A stretch of 64,000 nucleotides of DNA from Ascaphus truei (GCA_036426205.1 WSYH01001925.1:1-64000), one strand, 5' to 3'. Positions 9,935 through 21,060 are shown, numbered from the stretch's first letter. Translations and numbers: made by a program. Notes: a model not told the origin generated them from the letters alone.

Positions 9935-12900
9935 ATGGCCCATAACACAACACTTAAACTAATATCCCTAAATGTCAGAGGACTAAACTCAGTACTTAAA
10001 AGACGGCTCGCTCTTCAGGAGCTCAAAAAGACGAAGGGAGACATCCTGTTTTTACAGGAAACTCACTTTAACACGACAACACCCCCCAATACCTTCCAGA
10101 GATATTACCGTCAGACCTACTATGCATCCTGCCCAACCAAAAAGAGAGGGGTAGCTATTTTGTTCAAACAAAATGTTAAATTTTCTTTAAAAAAAGAAAC
10201 TGCAGATCCGGAAGGCAGATTTCTTATCCTCCAAGGCACCTTGTCCGGGGTGGATATTACTATGGTCAATATATACGCCCCAAACGAGGCCCAAGCTGAC
10301 TTCCTGAGAGAACTTTGTGACAGCCTAGCTCCCCAGCCTAGAACTACACTGTTGTTGGTCGGAGACCTAAATATGCTTGTAGACCCCGACCAGGACAGGA
10401 TGAGCACATTAGATACCCCCCTCCCTTGTGCTACGGAGAAAATGCTAGGGAATTCCGTAACATACTGAAAGAGTTCGCATTAATGGATATCTGGCGAGCT
10501 CAGCACCAGGGTCAGAGGGACTACTCCTACATCTCCCCCCCGCACCAGACCTACTCAAGGATTGATTATTTTCTGGGTACTAAGGATATCTTCCAGGCAA
10601 CCTCCCAGTCAGATATAGGATCAATATCCTGGTCGGACCACGCCCCGGTCTCGCTGACGCTCTCCCTCCCCTTCTATAAAAATAGCCAATACAACTGGAA
10701 ACTAAATGATTCTCTGTTAAACCAACCAGATGTAGAAATAGAAATTAAACAAAAACTCAGAGAATACTTTACACTGAACAAGGGCTCCGTAGAGTCATCA
10801 GCGATGCTATGGGAGGCCCATAAGGCTACAATCAGAGGGAATATCATTTCCATAGCCTCATACAAGAAAAAAGCACGACAGAAATTGTACAACGAATTGG
10901 CGGGAAAAGTCCAATTACTGGAACAAAAACATAAAACTAATCCCTCAAAAAAATGACTCAAAATATTAGATAAAGCCAGATCTGAATTCAAACAGATACA
11001 ACTCGATGAGGTGGAGAGGGCGCTGCGGTGTACCAGGCAAAAATACTACCAGTACGATAAAGGGAATAAGGCCGACCGGTTATTAGCATCCAAGCTAAGA
11101 GGTCTGAGAAATAAAACCCAAGTATCAGCTTTGCAAACAAAGACAGGTGCCAAAACATATTGCGAGAAACAGATAGCAGCCGAATTCTCAGACTTCTACT
11201 CTAAATAATATAATCTAAAGTTCCCAAAAAATAGATCCTCTAACGAGGAAGCTATAGCTAAATATTTAGATTCATGTAACCTTCCAAGCCTCTCAGAAGG
11301 GGATCTTGCAGAACTAAACAAAGAAATCTCCCAAGAGGAGCTCTTAAATGCCATCTCCCAACTAAAACCTAGCAAAACGCCAGGCCCAGATGGGTTCTCC
11401 AATCAATATTATAAGACATTCAAGCTAATTCTAGCTCCATATCTCCTTGATATGTTCAACGAGTTTCTGGAGGGAACAACCATCCCAGCATCTATGTCTA
11501 AGGCCAATCTAGCAGTCATACCAAAGGAAGGGAGAGACCCACTACAGTGCGGTAGTTATCGCCCCATAGCCCTCCTTAATTCGGATCTAAAACTTTTCAG
11601 TAAAATTTTGGCCAACAGATTAACCCCCATACTACCAAGCCTAATACACATAGATCAAGTCGGGTTTATTTCCGGCAGGCAGGCCTCAGATAATACCAGG
11701 AAAATCATTAACATAACCGACCATGTACATCTCTCATCCACGAAGGCCATCCTATTGAGTCTAGATGCGGAAAAAGCATTCGATAGGATCAGATGGGACT
11801 TTTTAGATCAAACATTAATCAAATTCGGATTTAAGGGCCACTATCTGGCAGGGGTCAGAGCCCTGTACAAAAGTCCCACGGCCGTCGTGAAGCTCCCAGG
11901 AGGAGACGCAAACCCTATAAACATTAAGAATGGTACTCGATAAGGATGCCCCTTGTCTCCGCTTCTATTTGCCCTCTCTATCGAACCCTTGGCAGCAACA
12001 ATTAGAGAGGATAAAAATATAAATGGTGTTGAAATTGGGGGGACAAACTATAAGATATCCCTCTTTGCTGATGACATTATCCTGACTCTGGCCAACCCCT
12101 TGACCTCACTCCCGAATTTACACTCACAATTAGACAAATTCAGCAAACTCTCGGGATACAAAACTAATATGGATAAGTCGGAAGCATTAAATATATCCCT
12201 ACCCCACCCCGAGGTCAAATTACTGCAAATAAATTTCAATTATAGGTGGAGCTCCACAAAAATCAAATATCTAGGAATACAAATAACACGGGAGTACAAA
12301 ACACTATTTCAATACAATTACCCACCCCTATTTGAGAGACTAAAAAAAGACCTTCAAAGCTGGAATGGATATCAGATATCTTGGCTAGGAAGAATAGCCA
12401 CGGTAAAAATGAACATCCTACCAAGACTTCTGTATTACTTCCAGACTCTCCCTATTGATATCCCACTAGGTGAACTCAAAAATATGCAAAACAAAATCTT
12501 CCAATTTATTTGGCAAAATAAAAGACCAAGGGTAGCTAGAACTATCTTGCTAGCACCAAAGGAAAGCGGAGGCTTGGCAGTCCCGGATATCATGAAATAT
12601 TATTTGGCGGCCCAACTCAAACAAGTTATAATGTGGAACAACGAACCAACCATAAACTGTTGGATTGGGATTGAGTCTGCCTATGCGAGACCTCTCTCAC
12701 TCCCGGCCACCCTGTGGACCGAGAGGGTTAGGGAGACCTTCTCAGAAACATTAAAGCTGGGAGCAATGAAATGTACATGGAGAATATGGACTAAAAATAA
12801 AGATAGGTTTAACCTAACGGCCTCAACCTCACAACTAACGCCCATATTTAACAACCCGGAGTTCCCCCCAGGCTTGTTCCCACAGAGACTCAGTGAATTT

Positions 12901-13731
12901 AAAAAGTTAAAGATAATGGTAGCAGAGCAGTTTATAGGAAACGGAAAGATCCTATCGATTCAGGAACTAGAGAAAAAACACCAAACAGTGAACCTGCCAA
13001 TATTTGGCTTCCTGCATATCAGGCATTACCTGCAAACTCTTTCCAAAGAATTAACATTTCAACCATTAACAAATTTCGAGCGCCTATGCAGGAAAGGATA
13101 TTACTGTAAGGGGTTGATTTCGGAAGTGTATCTGGGTCTGGCAAGAACAGCAGGTTGTTCCCAACACAATTATATGCTCAAGTGGGCGGAAGATTTGAAC
13201 ATAGAGATCGATAGGGAAGACTGGGAGGATATCTGGGAGGCAGCTTCCAAAACATCAATATGCACCACCACCAAAGAGAACATTTATAAAATTCTATTTC
13301 AATGGTACTTAACCCCGAGTAGGTTGAGCCAGATCTTTCCCGGGACCCCAGATTTGTGCTGGAGGGGATGCGGACAAAGAGGAGATATGGCTCACATCTG
13401 GTGGAATTGTCCAAAGATTCAGGTGTTCTGGGTCATGATCAAATCATTAATCCGAGAATACCTGGGGGTGGAGGTTGAGATGGACCCGCTGACCAGGGTG
13501 CTGGCTAAACCAATTGACGAGCTAGAGACGGCAGAAAACAAAATGACAATACACGTACTCACGGCAGCTCGCTGTTATGTGGCAGCTGCCTGGAAAAAAA
13601 TAAATCCACCATCCAAACAGACAATACTACGAAGACTCCGCGAAATAAAGTCAATGGAGCTCCTTACAGCAAAACTAACCCAAAAAATGGACAAGTTCCA
13701 TAAGACATGGGAAATATGGCCAGGTGTGTAA
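9935..13731 (+). pseudogene. L1 ORF2: endonuclease-RT-zinc knuckle, 4 lesions
   Basis: The ATG at 9935 opens an APE-type endonuclease (LKLISLNVRGLN, FLQETHF, VNIYAPN, LLVGDLN). A -1 frameshift near 10430 moves it to the frame holding SRIDYFLGT and SDHAPVSL. In-frame stops occur at 10954 (TGA), 11206 (TAA) and 11941 (TAA, where a conserved Q of the RT stretch NGTRxGCPLSPLLF is expected). The RT shows SYRPIALLNSDLK, LSLDAEKAFDRI and SLFADDIIL (YADD-like box FADD). The C-terminal region has CWRGCGQRGDMAHIWWNCP, the Tx1/L1 Cys-His knuckle. The full protein would be about 1,260 residues. It performs target nicking and reverse transcription in the family, but this copy is dead. Confidence 0.92.
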
Positions 13732-13734
13732 CAG

Positions 13735-14155
13735 ACCTGATACTACGAAAGCTATCGGAAAAAACTAAGGAGCCAATTGGGCTGGTCCCCCCCCTTCCCC
13801 CCTCCTCCCCTCCCTTTCTCTCCCTCCCCAACTCTACTTTCCTCCCCTCTCCTTTCACCCCTCTCTCTCCCCCTATCCTTTCTTTTTTCTTCCCTGACAA
13901 TAAAAGATGCACACAAAGAAGCGGCCGCTTCCACTTTAATGTACCTAATGGGGGAGTATGTGAATAGGCAATACTCAACACAACTAGTTACATATTTAAC
14001 TTAAACAGGAACAATGATTTGTGAATATTTACTATGTTGTACATGACAGTTAGTACTCCTCCAATGTTTGTATAACGAAATGTATGATATGTGTGTATTT
14101 TGTGAAAAACAATAAAAAAATTGAAATAAAAAAATAAATAAATAAATAATAAAAT
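13735..14155 (+). other. L1 3' UTR and AATAAAT-rich tail
   Basis: A C/T-rich tract (13790-13880) is followed by an AATAAA and a terminal AAATAAATAAAT array next to the target duplication at 14156-14169. The tail is a short A-rich tandem repeat rather than pure poly(A), as seen for some Tx1-group L1s. Confidence 0.75.
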
Positions 14156-14997
14156 AAAAAAATCAAACGTGTCTTTGATAAACGATCTTTCCTCTCTCAC
14201 TAATGGTTGTAAAAAAGTGTCTAACAAACATTGACAATGGTTGATTGATGGAATTTGTGGCAGATATGATCGGTCTGCCTGGGGGATTATGTAGACTCTT
14301 ATGTATCTTTGGTAATAGATACAACACTGGCCGACGTGGGTGCTCCATTGTTAAAAATTCTACCTCCTTTTCTGTCAGCCAAACCCAATTGTAAGATTTG
14401 TTTTATTTCTTCTTGGTATGGGTTTGTGGGATCATGTGTTAATTTTATATAACAGATTGTGTCTGCTAGTTGTCTATAGGCTTCTGCCCTATATTGTTCA
14501 TAATTTTGGAGAACGAGAGCCCCTCCTTTGTCTGCTCTTTTCAAGATGATTTTGGGGTTATCGGCTCAATGTTTTAAACACTGCTTCTGACTGATGTTAA
14601 GGTTGTATTGTATGCAATGTTTTTTCTTAAAATATGTATTTACATCATGTTTTACCAAACTCATGTATGCCTGTACTGCTGAATTCTTAACAGGAGGTAC
14701 AAAAGTAGATTTTAATTTACATACTGTTTCTTCAGTCAAACTTTGAGTGGCTACTGATGGCTGCTGCTGTTGCATGGCCGGTCCCCTGTTGAGAAAAAAA
14801 GATTTAAGGTTTAATTTTCTCTCCATCTTGAAGAGCTCCACCTCTAAATCAAATCTGTTTGCTGTAGTGGTGGGTACAAATGAGGGACATCTAGACAGAA
14901 CCTCCAATTCTGTTTTGGACAGTGAGTTATCAGAGAGATTAATAACAAGACTATGCACGCTACTTATTGCCGGGGTCTCAAGACGGGCGGTGTCCAT
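14156..14997 (-). pseudogene. PLE1 RT N-terminal half
   Basis: Reading down from 14997, the frame holds LSKTELEVLSR, the conserved PLE N-terminal block that matches PVELEVLSRGLNFAP in PLE2. After a TGA at 14566 the same frame continues with ILKRADKGGALVLQN (cf. IKAADKGGGVVVMN). A frameshift near 14345 leads to YLLPKIHKSLHNPPGRPIIS (RT motif region 2). A further frameshift leads into SFIKDTFDF, where the L1 interrupts. The open frame extends upstream of the ATG at 14997 through a basic stretch (KKGKRKKTRRGRRKP) into the overlap with the upstream ORF. Inactive. Confidence 0.85.
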
Positions 14998-15703
14998 TGG
15001 TTTTCGTCTCCCCCTCCTTGTCTTTTTTCTTTTGCCTTTTTTCCCGTCCCTCTCCCTCCTCCTAAAAAAGAAGAAGAAGAGCTGGAGGGTCCTGGTGTCT
15101 GTCCCCGTGTCTCATCAGCAGATGAGCTGGCCTCTTGGTCACTGGAGAAATTTTCTCCTCTTTTTGGATTCTTTCTTGCTTTTCCTTTATTTGTGGATCT
15201 GGTGTGCTTATCTTGCTTAGTCCATATGTAAACACTATTTTCTTTGTAGTCTCCCACTACTTTTTTGAATTTCTGTTTTTTGAAATGGACTAAGTCCTCC
15301 TTAAATTTTTGTAGTTTTGTTTTAAGGTCATCCAAAAGCTTGAGTGTAATGTCACTTTGATGTGTATGTTCTATAGTGACCTCAAGTTTTAAAATGTCGT
15401 GTCTTGTGTTGGATAGTTGGTTCCCTGCTTCCTCTATAACCAATACCATTAGATCCAAGGAGGCTTTGTTCAATATTTTGCACTAGTTCTCACAAAATAT
15501 TTGGTTATCTATGCCAATGGTGGGACAGTTTCGGATCCTGAAACCTCTGGGGATAAGTCTTTGTTTATTGTATTCACTTAAGGTGGTACCGTGTGCGAAA
15601 AAAACTATTTCTTTCTTTTTAAGTCTTTCTAAGTCTTGGATATAGTCGGCTGGTCTGTCAGGACCAAAAGCCTCTTCCGGAGTATAATCACTAAAGAATT
15701 ATT
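14964..15703 (-). pseudogene. PLE1 upstream ORF (ORF1), one stop codon
   Basis: A frame of about 245 codons is broken by one TAG near 15482. The N-terminal part includes PEEAFGPDRPADYIQ and FFAHGTTLSEYN. The middle is coiled-coil-like (NTRHDILKLEVTIEH, LLDDLKTKLQKFKEDL). A basic segment follows, then a serine run (SSSSSSFLGG). PLE2 ORF1 has the same late layout (KKFSRD.KDYDEN and SSSSSSFLEQ), so the ORF is a conserved element gene, possibly a Gag- or RNA-binding-like protein (inference). It overlaps the RT frame by 34 nt or more and lies in the +1 frame relative to it. The slippery string GGGAAAAAAG lies near its end. Confidence 0.7.
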
Positions 15704-16261
15704 AACCCTTGTACTCCCGGATGGCTCCTAGTGTGTGTGTGATGCAGACACTGATTAAACCAGATATTACAATAACGCATGGGAACAGGGGAATACACAT
15801 TTTCATGTCATAAGAAGGGTTAAATCACATTTCTGACACCTCAGCCTAGTTAACCCCTTGTCTCCCTGGTGAGGTCAGGGGATGGCCAAATGGGGTGCAA
15901 CCCCTTTAATACCGGGCCACCCCCTTTCTCCCTCTACAGTCAGGATTAAATAAGAAGGCTAACACCATGGGAGGAGATGACAGGGAGGCGTGGGTTAGAG
16001 CAGGTGTGTTTATGTCTGGGTTCAGGATTAGGATACATATCCCCAGCAGCAGGAAGGAGTAGAAAGAGGGTGTGAAGAGGATTTGTGGGGCTGCTTTTTA
16101 TTGAGGGGTAAATAAATTGTTGGGAAATAGGTATATAAATAATGGTGCAGTGTATGGGCACATGCATAGGTGGAGGGGAGGAGGGATGAACATATGTGGA
16201 TAGGAAGGGGGTGGGTAAGTTGGAGAGAACATAAATGTTTGCAAAGATGTGAGGAGACATT
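15704..16261. other. No feature recognised
   Basis: This is intergenic sequence between PLE1 and PLE3. It has only short chance ORFs and a few repeat-like AACCCCTT strings. Confidence 0.45.
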
Positions 16262-16263
16262 AA

Positions 16264-16473
16264 ACATTAAAACTTTCAATTGTAATGGGGTGAAGGTAAA
16301 GGAGGACAAATGGAAAACTCCTCTACTATCTAATGGTAAAATCTCCTTCTTGCTCTTTGCGGAAGACTTGCCTCCCCTGCACCCCCTTCTTGTTGGTACT
16401 GCCCCTAATTCTGCTGTGGTTGCAATCTCAATTTGGATCTCAAGATCCACCCCATTACAATTGAAAGTTTTAA
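16264..16473. repeat. Inverted repeat at PLE3 5' end
   Basis: TTAAAACTTTCAATTGTAATGGGG near 16267 is exactly reverse-complementary to the sequence at about 16450-16473, some 160 bp away. The right arm encodes PLQLKVL of the PLE N-terminal block, so the left arm is an inverted piece of the same coding region. Confidence 0.8.
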
Positions 16474-18578
16474 GCCGGGGCTTATCTTTTGCTCCCACAT
16501 CAGGCCCCAATGGTTTCCAACTGTTTATTGATCTTCAGAAATTTATGAGGAATTTAACTTTAAAGAGACACCTTCTTAAAAGTGAGTCTATTTCTAAAGA
16601 ATATGTTCAGTCTATCAATGAATTGTTAGATAAAGCATTTGGAAGTGGTGTATTGACGAAAATGGAATTCAATTTCTTATTGGATCCCAACCCAAAAATA
16701 CCTATTATGTACCATTTACCGAAAATTCATAAAAGATTGGACAATCCCCAGGACGTCCCATCATATCTGGGATTGGGTTTTTAACTTCAAACACCTCCCA
16801 ATTTGTAGACTCTTTTTGGCAGAAACATGTGAATCAATTACCCTCTTTTGTTAAGGATTCTACTTCTATTCTTAACATCTTTAAGGATTTAAAATGGGAA
16901 CCTGAATTTAGATGGGTCACATGCGATGTTCAATCGCTCTACACCTGCATCCCCCACACCAGAGGTACAGAATCGGTGGAACAGTTTCTGGTTCAAGACA
17001 CTACACTTTACTCTTCCAATATTACTTTTATTATTGACTGCATCCGGTTTATTTTATCACAATTATTTTTTGTTTCAGAACCAATTTTATTTACAGGTCT
17101 GTGGTACAGCGATGGGCTCACGCTTTGCCCCCCAGCTAAGCAAATTTGTATATGGGGGCATGGGAACATTGCTGTATCTGGCATTACAACCCTTTTTGAC
17201 ATCACATTATTATTTGGAAGCACTTCATCGATGATGTGCTCCTGGTGTGGAGGGGTGATGAGGTGACCCTCAATTCCTTTCTTCAATATATCAATTCGAA
17301 TGACTGTAATTTAGTTTTTACCTCTATTAACCATAGATGTAAAATTGATTTTCTTGATATTAATTTGGAGGCCTTGAGTGATGGCTCTGTTATTTCTAGT
17401 ACACATTTCAAGGAGGTAGATTCCAACAGTTTCCTATTAGCTACAAGCAATCACAACAAACAATGGATTAGGAACATACCTCTAGGAGAGTTCATTAGAT
17501 TGAGGCGAAATTGTAGTATAGACATTGACTATCAGAAACAAGCTTGTGATTTACGCATGAAATTCTTAGAGAGAGAGGTTATGATTCAGATTTAATTCTC
17601 AAGGCATGGGAATGGGCAGGGGCTATGAATAGGGAACAATTACTGATACTCAAGATAAAACCTCAACCCAAATCTGGTCTTTTGGAAACAGGTTCAATAT
17701 CTGTTCCTTTTGTTACAACGTTTAATTGTAAGAGTGTAGACATTCAAAAAAATATTCATAAAAACTGGAAGATTTTGGGGAATTATCCTATTTTGGGTTG
17801 TACAGGTGCGTCAACGAGTATTCTAAAACTTGCCTTGGAAAATCTGGGGCTATCACCAACAAGACCCAGGTACATGCTGGGTACATGCTGCAACATTTCA
17901 GTGACATTTCTGCAGAAAGACTAATGGCCCATCGGATTAACACAGCAGGGGTCCCTGGCAGTCCCATTCAGTTTGAATGGCAAGTTTTAGAATACTCGTC
18001 ATCGCACCTGTAGATTGTCAGCAAAACCTCATGTGATCTTTAGGAAAAGTCAAAATCTTAAAAATTCACTTGCACCAAGTGATATCAGTGTGAAAATCAT
18101 CAATGTTAATACCAACATGTGGTTACCTTCTAAATCTACAGGTAATTTTATATGTGGGAAATATTTAGCTCACAAGCATATTCATAACAATCGCAAGAGT
18201 TTTTCTGGTATAAATTCAGATAAAATCTATAACATCAAAGATTGTATATCATGTACAACTTCACATGTGGTGTACCTCCTTGAGTGTCCCTGCGGTCTCC
18301 TATATCTGGGTAGGCACTTGAGGAGGCGCATCTGGGAACATATTAGCAATATTGAAATTGGATTTCTACAACATAGTGTCTCTAGACATTTTAAGACCCA
18401 TCACTCTCAGGACCCTACATATCTTAAATATAAAGGTATTCAGGCTATACCCACTGAGAGGAGGGGTGGAGCCAGGATAAAGTTTCCATCTAGACAGGAG
18501 AACTACTGGATATTCCAATTAAACACCATGGTCCTTATGGGGTTAAATGAAGAGCTTGATATTATATCACTCCTATAA
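16474..18578 (+). pseudogene. PLE3 RT plus GIY-YIG pseudogene
   Basis: The pieces lie in several frames: LSRGLSFAPTSGPN (16474), YHLPKIHKRLDNPQ (16715), TCDVQSLYTCIPHT (16917), FYLQVCGTAMGSRFAP (17087), the catalytic FIDDVLLVWRG (17225), NHKQ/LRRNCS post-RT blocks (17450-17520) and GIY-YIG VVYLLECPCGLLYLGR (18268). The FIDD aspartates are present, but at least four frameshifts and the MITE at 17803-18010 destroy the gene. Length and order match PLE2. Confidence 0.85.
17803..18010. mobile_element. 208-bp TA-flanked MITE (Tc1/mariner-like) in PLE3
   Basis: Terminal inverted repeats of 32 bp (17803-17834 and 17979-18010) begin CAGGTGCG. They share ACGAGTATTCTAAAACTTGCC with three mismatches nearer the ends. 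TA dinucleotides flank both sides (17801-17802, 18011-18012). Removing the element plus one TA restores an uninterrupted PLE reading (…GC|RLSAK…), which proves insertion. TA duplication points to the Tc1/mariner superfamily. Confidence 0.85.
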
Positions 18579-19049
18579 TCTCTCTCATGTTTATCTATAA
18601 CAGCCTTTCTATAAGAATAATTTATCTTTTATTTCCATATATTGGTTTATACCTGCCGTTGATATTTTGGACCATAATAATTTTGATAATTTTTTATATA
18701 AGTACAAATAGTAACATCAATATTGGTTCTCTAGTTCTAAGTAATCCATTTGACTCTAATGTTGACTTTTTTTGTCATTCCAGACTCAAGGTTACAATAT
18801 CTATTTGCTATGGAATCTTTCAAGTTATGTATAGTTAGAATTTTCAGCCAAATGTATAATTTCTGTGATTAGTTCTTAATAAGTGATTTTTGTAGGATGT
18901 GATCTAGCATGTTCACTCTGAAGTAATTACAGCTGTTTGTTTAATTGCTTAATAGATCCACCAATTGGCAATGTGGTGGCTTAATTGTTTTGTAACTCTA
19001 CGCCCATTTTCAAGTTGCATTTGGGTTTAAATAGCACACATTTCCGGTA

Positions 19050-19103
19050 TCAATCCCCCCTGATGAAGTATCTTTTATGATACGAAATGCGTTGGATAGG
19101 AAA
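19050..19103 (+). ncRNA. Hammerhead ribozyme motif of PLE3
   Basis: CTGATGA (19060-19066), a perfect stem II GTATC-ttttat-GATAC, GAAA, a short TGCG stem III and TT are present. Stem I is weak (ATCC/GGAT out of register). PLEs are known to carry minimal hammerheads in their terminal repeats. The core is intact, though the stem I decay makes activity doubtful. Confidence 0.75.
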
Positions 19104-19429
19104 TAGATTGTGTTTTTTATTCCATTTTTACTCTATATATATATATATCTTGCTATATAGTAGTTTTTATAATAAATTCCCCTTTTTGGTGCTTTCTTGC
19201 ACTTATTCTTTTAAAGATTGGGCGGAGCAGTGCAGTGTTCTATGTCTGCAGCTTTATTGTGAGTCTGTGAATCTTTAATTGTGAAACCACGTGACCACTG
19301 GAAACATCATACCGGGAGCGGGTGCCTTCCCTGACTTTTACAAGCTGAGGACAGTTAGCCGGGAGCGGGTGCATTCCCTATCCGGTGGTGAGTGGATCAG
19401 CTGGTCTACACTACAATCTACTGAGACGT

Positions 19430-19685
19430 GAACTGCCTGCACAGACGAGCTGAGAGAGGGTGCTTTCCCGATCAGCATTTCCTGAACCACAGCACTGCTA
19501 CTTTTGTTGCTCTTGCTAACATCTACATTCACAACACACAAGGAACCTCTGGTAACTTCACTGCCTGCACTGACAAGCTGAGAGTGGGTATTTTCCCTAT
19601 CAGCATTGCCTTAACCACAGGACTGCTACTTTTGTTGCCTTTGCTAACAGCTGCATTCACAACGCACAAGGAGCCCAAGGTAACT
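19430..19685 (+). repeat. About 126-bp tandem duplication
   Basis: The segment from CTGCCTGCACAGACGAGCTG (19433) through CACAAGGAACC is repeated from about 19559 with roughly 85-90% identity. It lies in the 3' terminal region of PLE3, downstream of the ribozyme. Confidence 0.75.
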
Positions 19686-20027
19686 TTATATCGTTTCAAT
19701 TTTATGTATGCTTAACTAATCTAGTGCTTTTTCATAGCACTTATTTGTGCTTCTTTTATTTCTATATGAAATATTTTTCTATTTTGGAACATGTTTTTTG
19801 TGCTGGTATCTTTTTCTTTAAATTTGCACTACTAGATGTTTTGAGCCATCTTAATATACCTGCTGCATTTTCATGATCCTAGTTACATATTTATATTTTT
19901 ATGTTTGTATTACTTTGAGCACCTGGCTGTGGTTGTTTAACATAGTTGATTTAGAGCGCACTACACTACCCTTTTTTTCTACATTACTCTTTGTTCCCAG
20001 TTCTTGTTGAAGTTATATCAAGGGGAA

Positions 20028-20460
20028 TCAGCGCACCTCCAATAAAAAATAAAAAAATAAAGAGCAAAATAGTGAAGCACATTTGTGCAACTTGAAAAGA
20101 TAAACTGGTGAGGTATGCACTTTCGTGTAAGTGCCTGTACCCAGGCACTGAAAGGTTTCTTTTAACTACTCCGCTCCCATACAGTTATAGATGAGTTCCG
20201 AAGCCTTTATCTTTAAAAAGTCCAACTTTATGTAAAAATCAGGTTTACACTCACATAGATGATAATGGATATTAAAGCAAAGGACCAGCACTTGAATCGT
20301 CTCCATTGACCGCAGCTCTCGCCATTCTAGCCGGCATCTTGCTTCACTTCTCGTCTCTTCCAGTGATTCACTGTGCTCCTGACACTGGTCCCCCAACAAC
20401 CCTATGTATTTCGAAGGGCGTTCCTTCTTCCTCAGGGGTAGTTTGAAACAGTAAGTCCTT
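20028..20460 (-). mobile_element. PLE-derived fragment with hammerhead
   Basis: The minus-strand fragment starts near the ribozyme at 20443 and ends near 20030, with a GGAGGTGCGCTGATTCC-like terminus. No coding sequence remains. It is probably a 5'-truncated or non-autonomous PLE copy. The boundaries are not certain. Confidence 0.5.
20393..20443 (-). ncRNA. Hammerhead ribozyme, well paired
   Basis: On the minus strand CTGAGGA (a valid CUGANGA) is followed by stem II GAAGG-aacgc-CCTTC, GAAA, a 4-nt TACA and TA. Stem I pairs AACTACCC with GGGTTGTT at 7 of 8 positions. This is one of the best preserved candidates in the window. Confidence 0.8.
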
Positions 20461-20518
20461 ATGTTCCCTCATATTTGTATCCCTGTCTACCAGTACTCTG
20501 CAATTAACTTTAATATTA

Positions 20519-20832
20519 GGCTGGGGCCATGGTACCACAGACCGTGCACACTGCCTTAAGACAGTGTTCGCGTCCATGCCAGCGTGCGGACACGTCCGTG
20601 CGGGAGCAGGAGGGGGCGCACTTTGCGTGAGAAATCAGTTAAACTGATTTTTCAGTGCGACAGACAGGTCACGTGAGCGGTTCGCCCAATGAGGGCGAAC
20701 CAGCTCCGTGACGTCACTAGGAACGCCCCCAGGAACGCCCCCCACGGCGCGTCTTGCATGGCCAGGGAATGCACACACTTCACCACAGCCTCCGTGCGCC
20801 TCCGCACAGGAGAAGGCACCATGGCCCCAGCC
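20519..20832. mobile_element. 314-bp Harbinger-like MITE
   Basis: The terminal inverted repeats GGCTGGGGCCATGGT and ACCATGGCCCCAGCC are perfect. The flanking TTA at 20516-20518 and 20833-20835 fits the 3-bp TWA duplication of PIF/Harbinger transposons. The interior is GC-rich with CpGs and no ORF. Confidence 0.85.
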
Positions 20833-20909
20833 TTATGCTTCACAGGTAGAAAGACAAACACAGACCGGAGGTAAATGTAAACACATGAAAAAAAAATAAT
20901 AAATAATAA

Positions 20910-21060
20910 TCTCCTCCCCCTCCCTCTCTCTCTCTCTCTCTCTCCTCTTCTGCTACCTCTCTATCTCTCTCTCTCCTCTATCCTCTCTCTCTCTCTTAGC
21001 CCCCCTCCCCGTCCCCCTTCTCCCCCCCCCTTGCCTCCCCCTCTCCCCTCCCCCTTTTCC
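20910..21060 (+). repeat. CT-rich microsatellite
   Basis: TCTCTCTC runs (20926-20945, 20965-21000) pass into a C-rich tract. Simple repeat. Confidence 0.85.

Larger units (their letters stand above)
6355..14155 (+). mobile_element. Near full-length L1 (Tx1/L1-like) retrotransposon
   Basis: This 7.8-kb element has a 1-kb GC-rich 5' UTR, ORF1 (7376-8227), a 1.7-kb spacer, ORF2 (9935-13731), a pyrimidine-rich 3' UTR and an AATAAAT-rich tail. A 14-bp target duplication flanks it. ORF1 is intact. ORF2 has one frameshift and three nonsense codons, so the copy is inactive, but its completeness and perfect duplication suggest a fairly recent insertion. It postdates PLE1. Confidence 0.92.
4130..15703 (-). 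mobile_element. Penelope-like element PLE1, split by an L1
   Basis: PLE1 reads right to left. An upstream ORF (15.70-14.96 kb) is followed by the reverse transcriptase (14.99-14.16 and 6.35-5.26 kb), a GIY-YIG endonuclease (5.29-4.90 kb) and a 3' region holding a degenerate hammerhead (about 4.2 kb). The 3' end has a T-rich/GCGCTGG signature that recurs at other PLE fragments here. The L1 at 6355-14155 separates the halves, which rejoin at a 14-bp duplication. No 5' pseudo-LTR was found, so the copy is probably 5'-truncated. Frameshifts and stops make it inactive. It resembles the GIY-YIG-bearing vertebrate PLEs (Neptune-like), but the clade was not tested. Confidence 0.85.
16262..19790 (+). 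mobile_element. Penelope-like element PLE3, degraded
   Basis: The plus-strand order is: a PLE N-terminal block (about 16.47 kb), RT (16.7-17.6 kb), GIY-YIG (18.2-18.58 kb), a 3' region with an intact-core hammerhead (19.06 kb) and a tandem duplication (19.43-19.68 kb). The 5' end is abnormal because a 24-bp coding segment is present in both orientations. A 208-bp MITE interrupts the RT-to-GIY linker. End coordinates are approximate, and no target duplication was identified. Confidence 0.8.
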
